The notes beneath the pieces are model-generated. The model made no database searches. It was not told where the DNA came from and saw nothing but the letters and a program-made list of their open reading frames with translations. A stretch of 64,000 bases of DNA from Hippophae tibetana (Eukaryota > Streptophyta > Magnoliopsida > Rosales > Elaeagnaceae). The stretch covers positions 21,760,159 through 21,824,158 of the forward strand of contig CM072811.1 of assembly GCA_037013495.1 (NCBI GenBank). The letters run 5' to 3'. Shown here piece by piece: positions 1-12,004 of the stretch. Position numbers and translations under genes: made by a program. Within the stretch, counting starts at the first letter, position 1. Each line of letters opens with the position of its first letter.

Positions 1-450
1 TTCATAAGATAATTAACATATTATTATTAAGTGATGATATAACTATTTCAATAATTTACAATTCTAATTTAATATTAAACTAAATATTTATACATTCAAC
101 AAAAACAAAAATAATAAATAAATATTTATACGTAACTTATATACAGTTCAGAAATTAACATTAAACTCACATTTGTAGTTCAGAATGCATGAGTGGACGG
201 AATTGAAGCATTATTTAGCTTTCATGCTGAAGATGCTAATAGTATGCTTTGGGTATGTCTTGGTCCAATAGCTAGCTTTAAGTCTGCTTCTAATAAAAAA
301 AGAATCAAGAAAGAAAACTCCACTAATTTCTAAGAAAACAACGTATGAAAGAAAGCAGTTGGGGATCTTTAATAGATGAGTGGTGAAAAAAATGTTCATA
401 TATAAACCGATTTTTCCATGTTATGCAACTCGGGCAAGTTCTTACTTGTG
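1..450. other. AT-rich sequence, no gene seen
   Basis: I see no coding frame with recognisable motifs, no RNA gene and no clear repeat boundary here. The only open frame longer than 60 codons is on the minus strand and has no family resemblance. Confidence 0.5.
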
Positions 451-454
451 TTAT

Positions 455-1745
455 GGACAATTTTTTTTTATCCGAAAGAGGAGGAAATTTCATTAAATAA
501 AATTAAAACAATAAAAACATATTTCATATCAAATAAACATAACTAAAAAAACAAAAACAAAAATTAAAACAAAAAACAAATAGGGGATCCAACTTAAGTA
601 ACTACTATGGCCACCTAAGGACTCTAGGAACAAAACTTTTAACAATAAGAACAAACAACAAACGCTTTGAAATAAGTTCATAAAATTCACCAACATAATC
701 CATCATGATATAGAGCATATATAAATAAACATTCAAATGTTTCAATGTTAACACAACCATTATCATCCAAGATATAATCCAATAATGATATCACAATAAT
801 AACCAACTATCCAACTATAAGCCATAGTTACACATGGGATTCATTTTAACAAAAAACTAATATTAAACAAGACAAAACAAAAAATCAGTATTCAAATCCT
901 ATCGAGGTTAACCAGTAATCAAAGAAATTTGCTTGGATCCCACACTTTTCCTTCGTTACCAACACCAATTTTCAAAATCATGAAGCACTTAACGAGAGTA
1001 GCACTCACATGGATAGAATCCACTGCATACCACTAATTAAACCCCAACAATCGACAGAGCGAGTCTAATAGTACATTTTCTTCATCAAGCAAATCAGTAC
1101 AGGAGAGAAATCAAAGGCAATTTTGTTGAAAGCACACATTATCTCCCTCTTTTTAATCACGTGACAAATCCATACAATCAATTTCATAACAACTAGAGAT
1201 CTCAAAATAAACACCAATAAGAAGAAATCGTAGAACAAACAAGGGACAGAATTAGTATAATAGCTAGAAGACGAGTCCAAAGAGCCTCGGAACTCTCGGA
1301 TGAAATTACCTCAACTTGTTATAAAATCAACAGTAAATCAACAGTAATCACAATTCTGACTGTTATTCCTCTAAATACTAAAATTATAATGATTGTACAA
1401 AAGAAAAAAACCTACAAAGCTGCGTGAAATCGACCTCTACAAACAAAATAGAGTTTCAAATTTTTCAACAATGGAGAGGAATTCAGTTTTGTCAAACATG
1501 CCACCGATACTCGATGCTCGATCCATTGCTCCACCATTCGATATATGCCTCTCCAAAATACTCCAATCGTAAATTCCATAAAAAAAAATATTTGTTTATC
1601 ACACGTAAACCAAAAGCAAAGATATAAAATGCAGGATCTAGGGGGTAATGGTGGTGATAAAATTAGGAAATTGTGAGAAATGAGGGGGATTTAAAACCCT
1701 AGCAGAGAGTTTCTTTTACCTTTGGAGTGTTATAGAGAATTTGTT
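455..1745 (-). other. Possible transcript-like non-coding block
   Basis: Read on the minus strand, this block starts near a 'ctagggtttt' context typical of plant 5' leaders. It is T-rich and intron-like through the middle. It ends with an 'aatgaaatttcctcc' segment followed by a run of A after 'ttcggat', like the 3' end of a polyadenylated transcript. No long reading frame exists in it. It could be a leader plus first intron of a gene whose body is lost, a non-coding RNA, or the tail of a LINE-like element. The case rests on base composition and the A-run only. Confidence 0.22.
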
Positions 1746-4020
1746 GGGTGCATTTTTCCTATTTTATATTAGTATAAAACCCACTGAATTGCATGTGAAT
1801 TACCATATTTAAAAAAAATTTATAAAATTGCATGTGAATTATCATTTTTTTAAATTAATCTCTATTGGACTGTAAAACATTTTTAAAATTTATATGGTAT
1901 AGTAATAAATAAATAAAAAAATAACTAAAACTTTTAGTTAATTAGAACATACATATACATATGAAAAATAGATATGATAAAAGTGTTAATCAAGTTTCTT
2001 GAATAATGAAAAAAATATAATAAGTTAAAAAAGAATTGATATATCTATTAAAAAATAAACTTTTTAATATCAGCTTAAAAAACAATATTATAACATATTT
2101 TTACCTTTTCTTTCAAAAAATTTAAACAAAATACAAATAAAGATATATCATTATTTTAAATATAAGAGAAAAGTACCCCAATTTACTTTACTTGTTACAA
2201 AAATAATACTTACATTCTGTATTTATTTTTATTACAATTTAATCCTATTTTTATGAAAATGTGACCACACAAGGAAAAATACAATTATTTTATTTTATTT
2301 TTTAATTTTTCGATTATATCAAATAGAGATTGTTATAATTTAAATAAAGAATTGAAAAAAAATAAAAATATAAAAAAATAGTTATGTGTCAACTAAACTA
2401 TTATAAAAAATAAGTATATAACTTAGTTGTGACTTTTATAATAAGTATAAGACTTTTATAGTCACCTTCTCAAAATATAAATGCATTTTTTTTAAATATA
2501 TTTGAAACATAATTTAAACTTTTATATATTGTATAGATTAAATCTAATGCTCTTTAAGATCTTCAAGTTCTATTAAGAGAATTTTATTTTATTTTTAATC
2601 AAAGGGACCTTACTTGAGAGAGTTCACTCCTATAGATATTTTTAGTCTTCTATTTATCGTTGTGAATAAAATTTATTTACTTAAATCTTATTCTAGGATG
2701 ATCTTTTTTTTATCTAAATATTTATTTATGATAACTTATGTCATATTTATGCTTATTGTGGTTGTGTTTTTCCATCAATCATGATCTTCATCTAGATATA
2801 TTGTATCTAAGGTTCTAAAAATTACAATACAGTATGAAGATCATATTTTTTTTGAAAAATATTAAATATATCAATTAAACCAAAAGACCAATTGATTAAA
2901 GTGAGAGATAAAAGACTAAGTTTTCTATATAGATAAAAATACATGTGGGTCTTTATTTATTACAAAAATGACATTTAGATCATATATTTATTTTTTTGTA
3001 ATAGTTTAGTCATATTATTGTGAAAAAGGGAACATACAAAGACAACATTAAATTTTCACCCAATTTTTCATTAAATATAACGAAATAGCATATGTGAGAG
3101 ATACATGTTGTTATTTTTCAATAGACATATATCTAATAAATTAATTTTTAATTAAAAGAATTGGTCAATTGTTTTAACCAATCTTTCCATCAAATTTTTA
3201 AATTAAATTTTTATTGTCCAATATATGATTTTGGATATTAGATAGTAAAATTTTTTTTAAGATTTATTAAAAATATTGTTTAATTTTGAAAGAAAAGTTT
3301 TGTTAAAAATTTTAAGTAAATTTTTAATTAAATATTAATTTTTTATGTATATAACTATCGAAAAATATAAACATACATGTGACACATGTGTTATTCTGTT
3401 ATATTTAAATAAAATGGAATGAAAATTTAATTTTTTTCTTACCTGGCACAATTTTAACAAATAAAGGGACTTCAATGACACATTTTTTCGCAAACAAATG
3501 GATTTTAAAACACTTTTTTCTAAATAAAGGGACTAAACAACATATTTTTTCTAAACGAAGTGATTATTTAAATAATTCATCCTAATATATAAGTTATTTG
3601 AATAGATATAATAGTGTTTGAATTACTTATTAAATCTATCGGTTGCATCTATCTTTACAATTAGCAAATTAGCCCACGCCTCTCTTATATGTATAGGAGA
3701 TTAAGTTGTTTTTTTTCTTAAATAGTGAGTTTGGAGTCTTTTATTCTCTTTAATAATGTTTATTAAGTCAAATTCAATTAAACACTTATCATTTGAACAA
3801 AAAAAAACTACATACAATTATTTAAATTCTCTTGAGAGCAAATATCTAAACTCTCTTAATTTTATGCTAAGTTGAATCTAACTTTACAATATTAGAATAA
3901 CATTGTTGAGAGAAATCACACTAATGTTCATAGTTCTTGAGAATAGAAAAGGTAGATTAGAAAAGTCGATTCTTTTGTTCACCACATTATATGCCACGTC
4001 AAACATACAAATAACTAGCA
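1746..4020. repeat. AT-rich stretch with diverged low-copy repeats
   Basis: No gene is visible. Segments near 2170-2300, 2940-3070 and 3430-3560 share the pattern 'ttattacaaaaatgac' followed by 'agtttagtc' or 'aaagggac'. This resembles the terminal regions of Mutator-like elements common in plant genomes. The copies are in the same orientation and too diverged for me to set boundaries. A 'ttgcatgtgaatta' motif is also repeated at about 1790 and 1838. Confidence 0.3.
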
Positions 4021-4030
4021 AACATATTAG

Positions 4031-4640
4031 AAGGAATGATATCATGGGGTGTCATATCTACTTCGATGCTTAAGTCATTTTCTGTGTGAATGAGCTTAGA
4101 TAAGAGATGATTTGGGATGTCCTAGGTACGACATCATAGTGACATATGGTCTTAGGATTTCTTGACTATGCTATGTAGTAGCTATCCCTATTTTATTTTT
4201 ACCATGTTGATATTGGGGTTATAAGCTTCCCAATGCCTATTTATGTGTCTCAATCAGAGTCTCAATTAGAAAGTTATGACCGGTCAAAATTTTGGAGAAA
4301 AAATCAACGTGTGTTATGAATTTATAATCAAAGGAATGACACCATAGGATATTGTATCCACTTTGATGCTTAAGTCATTTTCTATGTGAATGAGCATAGA
4401 TAAGAGAGGATTTTGGATGTCTAGAGCATGATTACATAGTGACATATGGTCTTGGGATTTTATGACTATGTTATACTACTAGTATCCTTATTTTCCTTTT
4501 ACCATGTTTATATCAAGGTCATAAGCTTCCCAGTGCCTATTTTTGTGTCTAAATTAGTGTCATAGTTAGAAAGTTATGATAGGTCAAAATTTGGGAGAAA
4601 AAGTCAACGTGTGTTATGAATCTGACTTCCCAACTCAACG
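4031..4640. repeat. Two tandem copies of a 300-bp unit (Tat-like LTR piece)
   Basis: The unit beginning 'aaggaatgat' at 4031 recurs as 'aaggaatgac' at 4331, exactly 300 bp later. Both copies carry 'gatgcttaagtcattttct', 'gacatatggtctt' and 'ataagcttccca' in order. A shorter third copy starts at 10966 in the same orientation, in what looks like a minus-strand LTR. I infer that these are duplicated pieces of the LTR of the decayed Tat-like element in 4-11 kb. Confidence 0.6.
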
Positions 4641-4899
4641 TGAGTTACTAACTTGACTTCTCAAATTTCCAATCTCTATAACATGCACAACCTTTAAGTG
4701 GAGACTGGTTTAGTGTTAGACCTTTTTTACAACCAAAAATTCATTAAGGATTTTCATAAGTCCAATGGTGATTGTCTTAGTTTATAACTAATGGCACTTA
4801 TGATGTGGCACGCTTTGAACTTGGCCCCATAACTAATCATATTGTTTTCGAATAATAGGTCACTTGCATATGCTTGACTTAGAGATTCAGAGTTACAAA

Positions 4900-5411
4900 T
4901 TTAAGAATTCTTCAATAAGGCATTGGCTTGTTGAATAGATGATACTGCATGAGTAGCCTTTTTAGAAAGAGATTGGGACATGGATTTGTTGAATTGAGCC
5001 CTTGAGGAGAAGCAGTAGATTGCATATTCCCTAGAAAATGATAGTCTTACTCCATAGGCCATTGAGAAGGCTCAAGAGGTTATTGAGGTTGCTAAAGGCC
5101 TACTTCAAGAAGGGAAGACTTAGAAGGAGACAAAATGTGAGAGCTTGAGAACTAAGAATTAGAGATTGTCTATCTAACTTGATAAAGCAACTAAGAGTGT
5201 TGTGAATGAGTCCTTGGACTTAGACAAATTTGTAGTTGACATGGGTTTTCCTTCAGCCCATGGTTTTGAGTCACCCGAGAGGAAGGTCAAGAAAGTGAAC
5301 TCCAAGTTAGATCTCCCTCTCTATTACCTTCATGATTGCTCAAAGACTACATTTGAGTATGAAAATTATGATGATAACTCAAATACTAAAGGGATGAGAC
5401 CTTATCTATAG
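4900..5411 (+). pseudogene. Decayed Tat-type extra ORF, C-terminal coiled-coil part
   Basis: With a few stops removed, the plus-strand frame is rich in Glu, Lys, Leu and Ala (for example AIEKAQEVIEVAKGLLQEGK) and then becomes an acidic tail ending in an open frame at 5202-5411. The style resembles the C-terminal coiled coil of the extra ORFs carried by Tat-lineage Ty3/gypsy elements, such as the one at 25.3-28.7 kb. There is no intact start and several in-frame stops lie before 5202. It could instead be an unrelated coiled-coil gene fragment. Function is unknown for the family. Confidence 0.35.
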
Positions 5412-8400
5412 TAGTGCCTCATAAGGATGTGTGAGTGGTACCTCTTTTTGGTTATTCTATCTAAGGATTCTGGTGAGAATAATCTTTGTAGGACTTATGT
5501 TTTCTTTCTTTCTATTTCATTTACCTAGCAGTTAATTTATTCGCCAAAGTGTACTTACTTGGTCCTTATTTTTATAGCTCTAGAAGCATTATACTTAAAT
5601 GACTAATAAGAACTTGGCAATTTTTCCTTAGATATTGAGCTTCATAACTTACTTGCATTTTTTTGTAATTATAAGGCACTCAACCCCACACATTGTTTAG
5701 ATATGAAATGTAGGTTTTCACTAATCACTTAGACATTTTTGAAAACTTTCTTCGGAGTGAAATGGAAAACCAAAAGGTGTCAGCCATAGTTACCTAATAT
5801 GATCATGAAGTCACCCATGATGTGAACTGTGATAAGTTAATGGATGACCAGTTGGTTAGCTTGTTTGATGGTTGACTACTTGATATATAGTGTTGCTTGA
5901 TGGCGGTGGCTGGTTGATTATTCGGTTAGTCAATTGGTCAATGGGAATCTGTAGGTTATGGTCATGGAAAGTAATGGTATGACGTTTGTGGTCCTCCGTG
6001 CTGGGGTCCAGTAAATGGAGATCTTGCTATACTAATGAGATGACATGTTCCTAGCATGACTCTATCTGAACTCTTGATGCTTACCACTCTTCTACTGACT
6101 TCATTTTTTTTGTTAAATCATTTTTCTAAGTGCCTTGGTATGTTTCCAAGTCTCAAAATAAATTTTTAAAAATATTCTCTTCTATTCTTGAAAATAATTT
6201 TAAGTGTATAGTGGCATACTCATGAGGTAGTGCCCTTCTTTGTAGGGGGTCTACTAATGAGGTGGGGCCCTACTCTGTGAAGTCTACTATCTATATATCC
6301 ATTTGCTTGGTAAATTTTCTTAGTGTTGCAAGTAATGAGTATTTTTTGAATGCTAATCTATAGCTTCCATATTTTTTTCGAGGGGACTCATGTGATTGAA
6401 TGCTCTAATCCTATATCTCTAAAGGTGTATAGTGACCTTTGGTGGTCTCATCTGTGTTCCTAATGTCTAATGGGTAACCCTCTAGTTATGAAGGAGGTAA
6501 GACCTTACTTTTTCTCATGGTGAGCTTACCCAAGCATCAATGCTTAGATCCTAGATTGCATTTGTTGTGAGTGACATAGAGGTTGTGTGTTTGTTTCATT
6601 TTCCACATAAGACTTAGTTCATTAAGACATTGGTGTTATTGTCTAGATCCTAGACTACTGTTGTTATAGGCACTAAAGAGGTAGTATACTTGCCTTTATT
6701 TTTTGCACAAAATGTAGTCTATTAAGGAAATGTTAAGGTTGAACTTGGCATGCCAATGATCAAAATCTCTATTAGCACCAAAAAGGTTGTATGTCCATAT
6801 TGTTTTCCTACAAGACTTTTTCCATTACGACATTAATACCATTGTCTAGATTCTGTATTCAGTCACTGTGTTTGTATAGGACTTATTCCATTAAGACAAT
6901 GGTATGGAGAGGAAAATTGTGCCTATCTCCTAGTAAGACTTAATTTCTGCTGAGCCATAGGTATGAGGTCTTACCATTCTCAAGTGTGATCTTTATGATG
7001 TAACATGCCTTAAGTATTATCTAAGGAGTAGCATCGATGAACACAAGAGCCCCCGTGGTGTGGCGATCATTGTATGGTTTTTTGAAAAAGGTGTGACCTT
7101 CTTGATCCAATGTAGGATTAAGTGGCACTATGTATCAAGCCTGCGTGTGGTAGTGGTCATTGTATGGATCTGAGTGAAGGTATGGAATTCTAGTCCCAAT
7201 GTAGGCCTAAGTGACATTGCACAATGACACGGTGTGAGGTAGTGGTCACTACATATATTTGAGGGAGGTGGTGTCTTTCTAGATCCAATACAAGCCTGAA
7301 GTTATACTTGATCCTAAATGTAAGTTTTGTAAACTTGAACTCTAGGTAGAAATGCTTTTGTTGATCTTATCCCAAGGAAAATACTCTTTGATTCCCAGGT
7401 AATGTTAGGTACTTTGAAAAGAAAATAGAAACTTAGAGTTAAATAGTAGAGTCAGTGCATAAGTGCCAAAAGAGATACATTATTTTGAACGTTCTTTATG
7501 GTTAGCCAATGTAGCTTTTTCAAGTTCCCTAAGTATGGACTTCGATGAATTTATTGAATACACTCATGGTGTACCCATTACTTCTCACATTTCCTAGATG
7601 TCTTTTGGGCTATTTAGTTCAACTTTAATGGTTGAACTCTAGCTAAGCTAGTTAAGCTAGCTTTTCATGTATAGCTCTAGGTAGTTGAATCTAACTTGGA
7701 ATGGAAGTTTCTATTAACTCTACCCATTTGGAACTAAAGTGACTATTAGTCCCTAGGGTGGGAAAAGGTAGCTTAGAAGGTGATAATATGAAGTTGATGT
7801 TACTATTCAACCTTACTGAGTTTGTTCTTGTAAGATTTTTTTAAGTGGTGAGATGTTGGGTCAACTCATACCATGGATGCTTGGAATCAGTTTTGCAGTA
7901 ATGACTTGTTTTTGGATTCCATTTTTATTTGTAGATTATGGCATCACCTCGCAGTGCAAATTTAGAAAAGTTTTGATGACATTAAAAGGGATGAACGAGA
8001 ATGGAGGCTAGTTGACTAGTCGATCGAATCCAATCGACTATAATCATGGCTAGGAATGTCCTGCTAGTTAGGGAACCTAGGTGTGGGGTTTGATGGCTAG
8101 CCATCCTCTCCACTTAACATGGTGATATGTTCCCGAGATGACTCTACCTGACTCCAATTTTCTCAACGAAGTCTTTTCCAAGTGCCTTAGTGTGTGATGA
8201 TCTACCCTACTTAAGTGTGTTTGTATCGAAATAAGTATGAAAGTATTATTATTCTCTGGGAATTTGGATGTTGAGAACACCAAGCTGATATGCTCTAGAG
8301 GTAATGTTTGATCACATATTTGCAATGACGCCAAGATGTATGTTTCTAACTTAGTGCAACTTGGATGGTAACAACATGAACTTCTTATCCTGGGTCCATG

Positions 8401-8920
8401 ATTTTGGATGACACTGCTTGGAAAGTAGTGTACTTGTATCATCTAGTGTGGCCTAGATCCATAGTTAGTAGGTATAGCTTAGATCTATAATTTGGAGGAT
8501 GGCATACAAGGTGGTAAGACTAAAAAGGCTGCTTGTCTGAATAACAAGGCCAAGAAGGTAGCAATCCATCAAGTCCGACGTGGCCTAAATGGTGGCATCT
8601 TGAACTACACATCTTAGAAAGCAACATTCTAGAAAGCATAATCTTAGATGCATTCTAGAAAGTGTAGCCTTTTGAGGGGCGACATGTCTTGCTTAGGTCT
8701 AATCTTGTTTCATGTGTGAATATCTAATCTCCTAGACTAATGTTTGTTTGACCTATAGCTACGTATATCTACCATAGGATTAATGACATCATCGATGTGG
8801 CTTTCCTAACCTAATTGCATCAGTCGCCTAGCCTTAGAGTGGTTTCTCAAGGTAAGCCAGACAAGTGTGGTTTAGATTGCACGTGCCTGCAAAGATGACG
8901 ATCTTTGGGGGATTGTTGGC
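5412..8920. repeat. Non-coding region with degenerate internal repeats
   Basis: No coding frame is convincing. About 2.5 units of a ~105-bp repeat occupy 7045-7310 (shared 'gtggtagtggtcattgtatg' and 'ccaatgtagg'). A 'cattaagaca' motif recurs between 6620 and 6900. A segment at about 6035-6150 recurs diverged at about 8110-8230. This fits the hypervariable repeat-rich 3' region of a Tat-like element. The stretch ends near 8905-8945 with 'ctttgggggattgttggcac', which looks like a polypurine tract with an LTR start. Confidence 0.4.
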
Positions 8921-8961
8921 ACTTTTACATTCTGGGGATGTAGAAGCTCAATGCCAACTAA

Positions 8962-10472
8962 TGGGTTTAAATTAGATTATCAAATATTCAATGCAATATA
9001 ATTACAAGGGTTTTTGAATATTTTTGCATAAAAATAAAATAATCATAAAAATAAGAAAATAGCATAAATTAAAAAAAATTATATTAATAAAAGAAACTTG
9101 TGATTACAAGATTATCCTCTCCACTAGATTACAATTAAATTTATCATATTATGATATATTCAATTTTCAAATTCTAAATTTATTATATAATTTTAAGATA
9201 TCTTTTTTTTCTCAATTTTAGTTTTTGATAATTTAAGTTCTAAAATTTCTCACTTTGTCTTATTTTATAATTGACTCACAACTCGTTTATTAGTCAATTT
9301 AATTCTTAAATAATCTAAAATTATGATTACTAGATTTAATTTATTTGTTACATTATAACCAAAAAAATAATAATTAAATAATATAAAATTGATATCGTTA
9401 ACAATTTCTAACGTAAATATTTAATTTTAATTGTAATAAAAATGACAACTTAGTACTTAAATTACCAAAATTTGACAATTTTATACTAACTTAATAATCT
9501 AATAATAAATAAAACTAAATATTGAACTAATTGCACATCTAATTCAAGAATTAACAAGCTTTGACATTCAAATATAAAATTAATAATTGAAACTTTATTA
9601 AAATCATATTATAATTCATATTAAATCATAATTTAGGGCTTCAAATGACCCATAGTAACAATTAATTGTTTAGTTAGACATAAAGCTTAACACATACAAA
9701 GATAACTAAGCAAAATCACAATTATAAATAGAAGAAAGATACAATAATCTTATTTTTTTAATTAAAAAGTGAAGGAAATTCAATCAAATACATCATTCTC
9801 CAAACTTGTTCTTGAATTTCACTTCAAAATTTCTTCTAAATGCTCCAAAATAAATTTTCTAAATTTTGTCTAATTTTTTTCTAAATTCCTCTCATTATTT
9901 TATTCAAATTGATGTTTTGTGGGTATTTGTATGGGTTTTAAATTGTGTTTTATGATCAAACTAAATTGATGACCATTAGATGGAGTTAAATAGATGCTCC
10001 TTGGCATACCACGTGTCACAATTTGAAATCAACTTATGAATAGTGTAACTCAAGTGATGCATTGGGCTAGAGGTGATGTTCGACAAAGGACATGTCGTTC
10101 GACTAGGGGCTGAAGGCTGGACCAAATTCCACGTCGTTTAGTGTGCATTAAGGGAAACAACGAGTTGGTTAGGCATTGTCTACCTTGTGATGCATCAAAA
10201 CAATGTTGGGCTTTCTTTTGCTAAGAATTCACGGCTTGTCTAAGTACATCCAAATTGCTACGTACATCCACATTACTTTCTATGCATATCCACCTATCAA
10301 ATAAAATTACTAAAAAATTCATAAAAATTTCAAAAACATCCCAAAACTTTTATAACTCATATTTTCAAATAAAATATAAAATACGCAATTAGAACACATA
10401 ATCGTAATAAAATTAACATAAATATAGATAAATTGATAACAAAATATATTTATAAATTATCACTTATCAACA
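8962..10472 (-). mobile_element. Solo LTR, about 1.51 kb, Ty3/gypsy type
   Basis: On the minus strand this begins TGTTGATAAGTG and runs 1,511 bp to a CA end. The flanking pentamers are actaa (8957-8961) and actga (10473-10477), matching at 4 of 5 positions, as expected of an aged 5-bp target duplication. The opening TGTTGATAA followed by 'ttataaatatat' is common for Athila/Tat-type LTRs. No internal region, primer binding site or second LTR adjoins it, so it is best read as a solo LTR from LTR-LTR recombination. It contains no gene. Confidence 0.6.
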
Positions 10473-10479
10473 ACTGATC

Positions 10480-10745
10480 TCTGGTAGACTAAGCTAATCC
10501 ATCTAATTAATCAGCTTGGTTGGTTAGTCTAACAAGATAAGAAGTTTGGTTTCCTCAATTAACACGGTAGTTGAAACGTGGCCCAACTTAGGATCCAATT
10601 ACTACTCAAGTGCTTCCATGGGTTTCTCATCAGGCATTTATTGCTTGACGATGATCTGATTGGTCTAGGGCGCCAGCTAGATCACCAACTTCCTGTAAAA
10701 GTTGGACATCATTAGGAACATGTTGAGAATTCATTTTAGTGACTT
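10480..10745 (-). pseudogene. Possible N-terminal gag fragment of a Tat-like element
   Basis: A minus-strand frame starting near 10738 reads MNSQHVPNDVQLLQEVGDLA and then QAINA before stops. The DVQLLQEVGDL and QAINA pattern is like the start of Tat/Ogre gag. It lies between an LTR piece (10.85-11.1 kb) and the solo LTR at 8962-10472, which would have cut it. The match is short and from memory of the family style, so an accidental frame is possible. Confidence 0.25.
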
Positions 10746-10849
10746 TGTACGTGGATCAAAAGGTTTTTTTTAAATATGGACTATGAATGCGATGAGTAGG
10801 ATGAAGAATATGAAAAATGCGATGAATGTTCATGGATTTTTTGTTAGTT

Positions 10850-11115
10850 CAAATCGATTAAAACATCAAATTTATTTCTCATAGACAACATTAGAGTTTA
10901 GAGTTAGTTTTTGTGTTCACCATGTTTTTACACATCGATTCTTCAAGTTATTAGCTAACACGTCATAAGGAATGACACCGTGGGATATCGTATCCAGTTC
11001 GATGCTAAAGTCAATTTATGTGTGGGTGAGCTTAGATCCTTAAAGATTTAGAGAGTTCAAGTGTTTTCTTATGTGTATCTTTTAAAAATGGAATGAGCCT
11101 ATTTATAGACTTAAA
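10850..11115 (-). mobile_element. LTR fragment with TATA box, Tat-like
   Basis: Reading the minus strand, a TATA-like 'gtctataaatagg' at about 11098-11110 is followed by transcript-like sequence. It then runs into the same 'aaggaatgacacc' block (10966 on the plus strand) that forms the 300-bp tandem copies at 4031-4640. This would be the 5' LTR of the decayed minus-strand Tat-like element. Its outer boundary is lost in AT-rich sequence. Confidence 0.4.
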
Positions 11116-11671
11116 TAAATAGTAATCTTTTAAATAACTTATATTTATTAATTAATATTTGAATTAATTAAATAATTTAAATTTTTATATATTAATAACT
11201 TTCCATAAATATAAATTAGAGTCATTAATATATATTTTATATTAAATTTAAAAAGTTTACCATACATAACATATTAAGAATACAAATTTAATTTTTCAAT
11301 AATGATGCATACCGTAATGCATAGAAGGTGCTTTTTCCATCCAACATCATATATAGCATTAATCCATCTATTTATGGATTCTTTTTAATAATTTGCATTT
11401 CTTTTCTTTTTGTCGTTCAAGAATAAAGTGCTTTGCATTTTAAAAGGTACAATTTTGGGCCTTAATACAAAGAAATGAAATAAAATAATACATGCGAGTA
11501 GCAGGGAAATGTCAGTTAGTAATCAAGCAGTTTGTGTTATTTAATTTTGTTTTTGTTTTTTATTATCATTCATTTACCTTATTTTATTTTTAATCCAATT
11601 TACAATAATATATATTTTTATATTATATATATATAAAAAAGAAAAATCTACCTCACTTTTTTTAACATAAA

Positions 11672-11674
11672 ATA

Positions 11675-11705
<31 letters not shown>

Positions 11706-11973
11706 TTATATTTTTACTTTATAAAAAAAATGCATCATGCACATAGAAAAAACTAAAAATATAAGTCCATTAATGTTTGAAAGAAGTTATGCTATTTAAT
11801 TTAACATTTACATACTTACCTTTCCTTTTCAAAGTGAGGAGATGGAATTGTAGCATAAGCATAAGATACACTAGTACTTGATATATATATATATATATAT
11901 ATATAGAACACTGAAGGTGAAAACTTGTGATTTGTTGCTGTCAATTAGTTTCACGTACTATCAACAAACCCAT

Positions 11974-12004
<31 letters not shown>
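11672..12004. repeat. Cluster of AT and AC microsatellites
   Basis: Three dinucleotide tracts lie within 330 bp: (AT)n at about 11672-11693, which continues as a 'tatatt' hexamer run to 11715; (AT)12 at 11881-11904; and a compound (AC)n(AT)n at 11974-12004. There is no gene between them. Confidence 0.85.

Noticed and set aside
8077..8442. 121-codon minus-strand frame
   Set aside because: No motif; it lies in the repeat-rich non-coding region, and the segment is a diverged copy of 6035-6150, which has no such frame.
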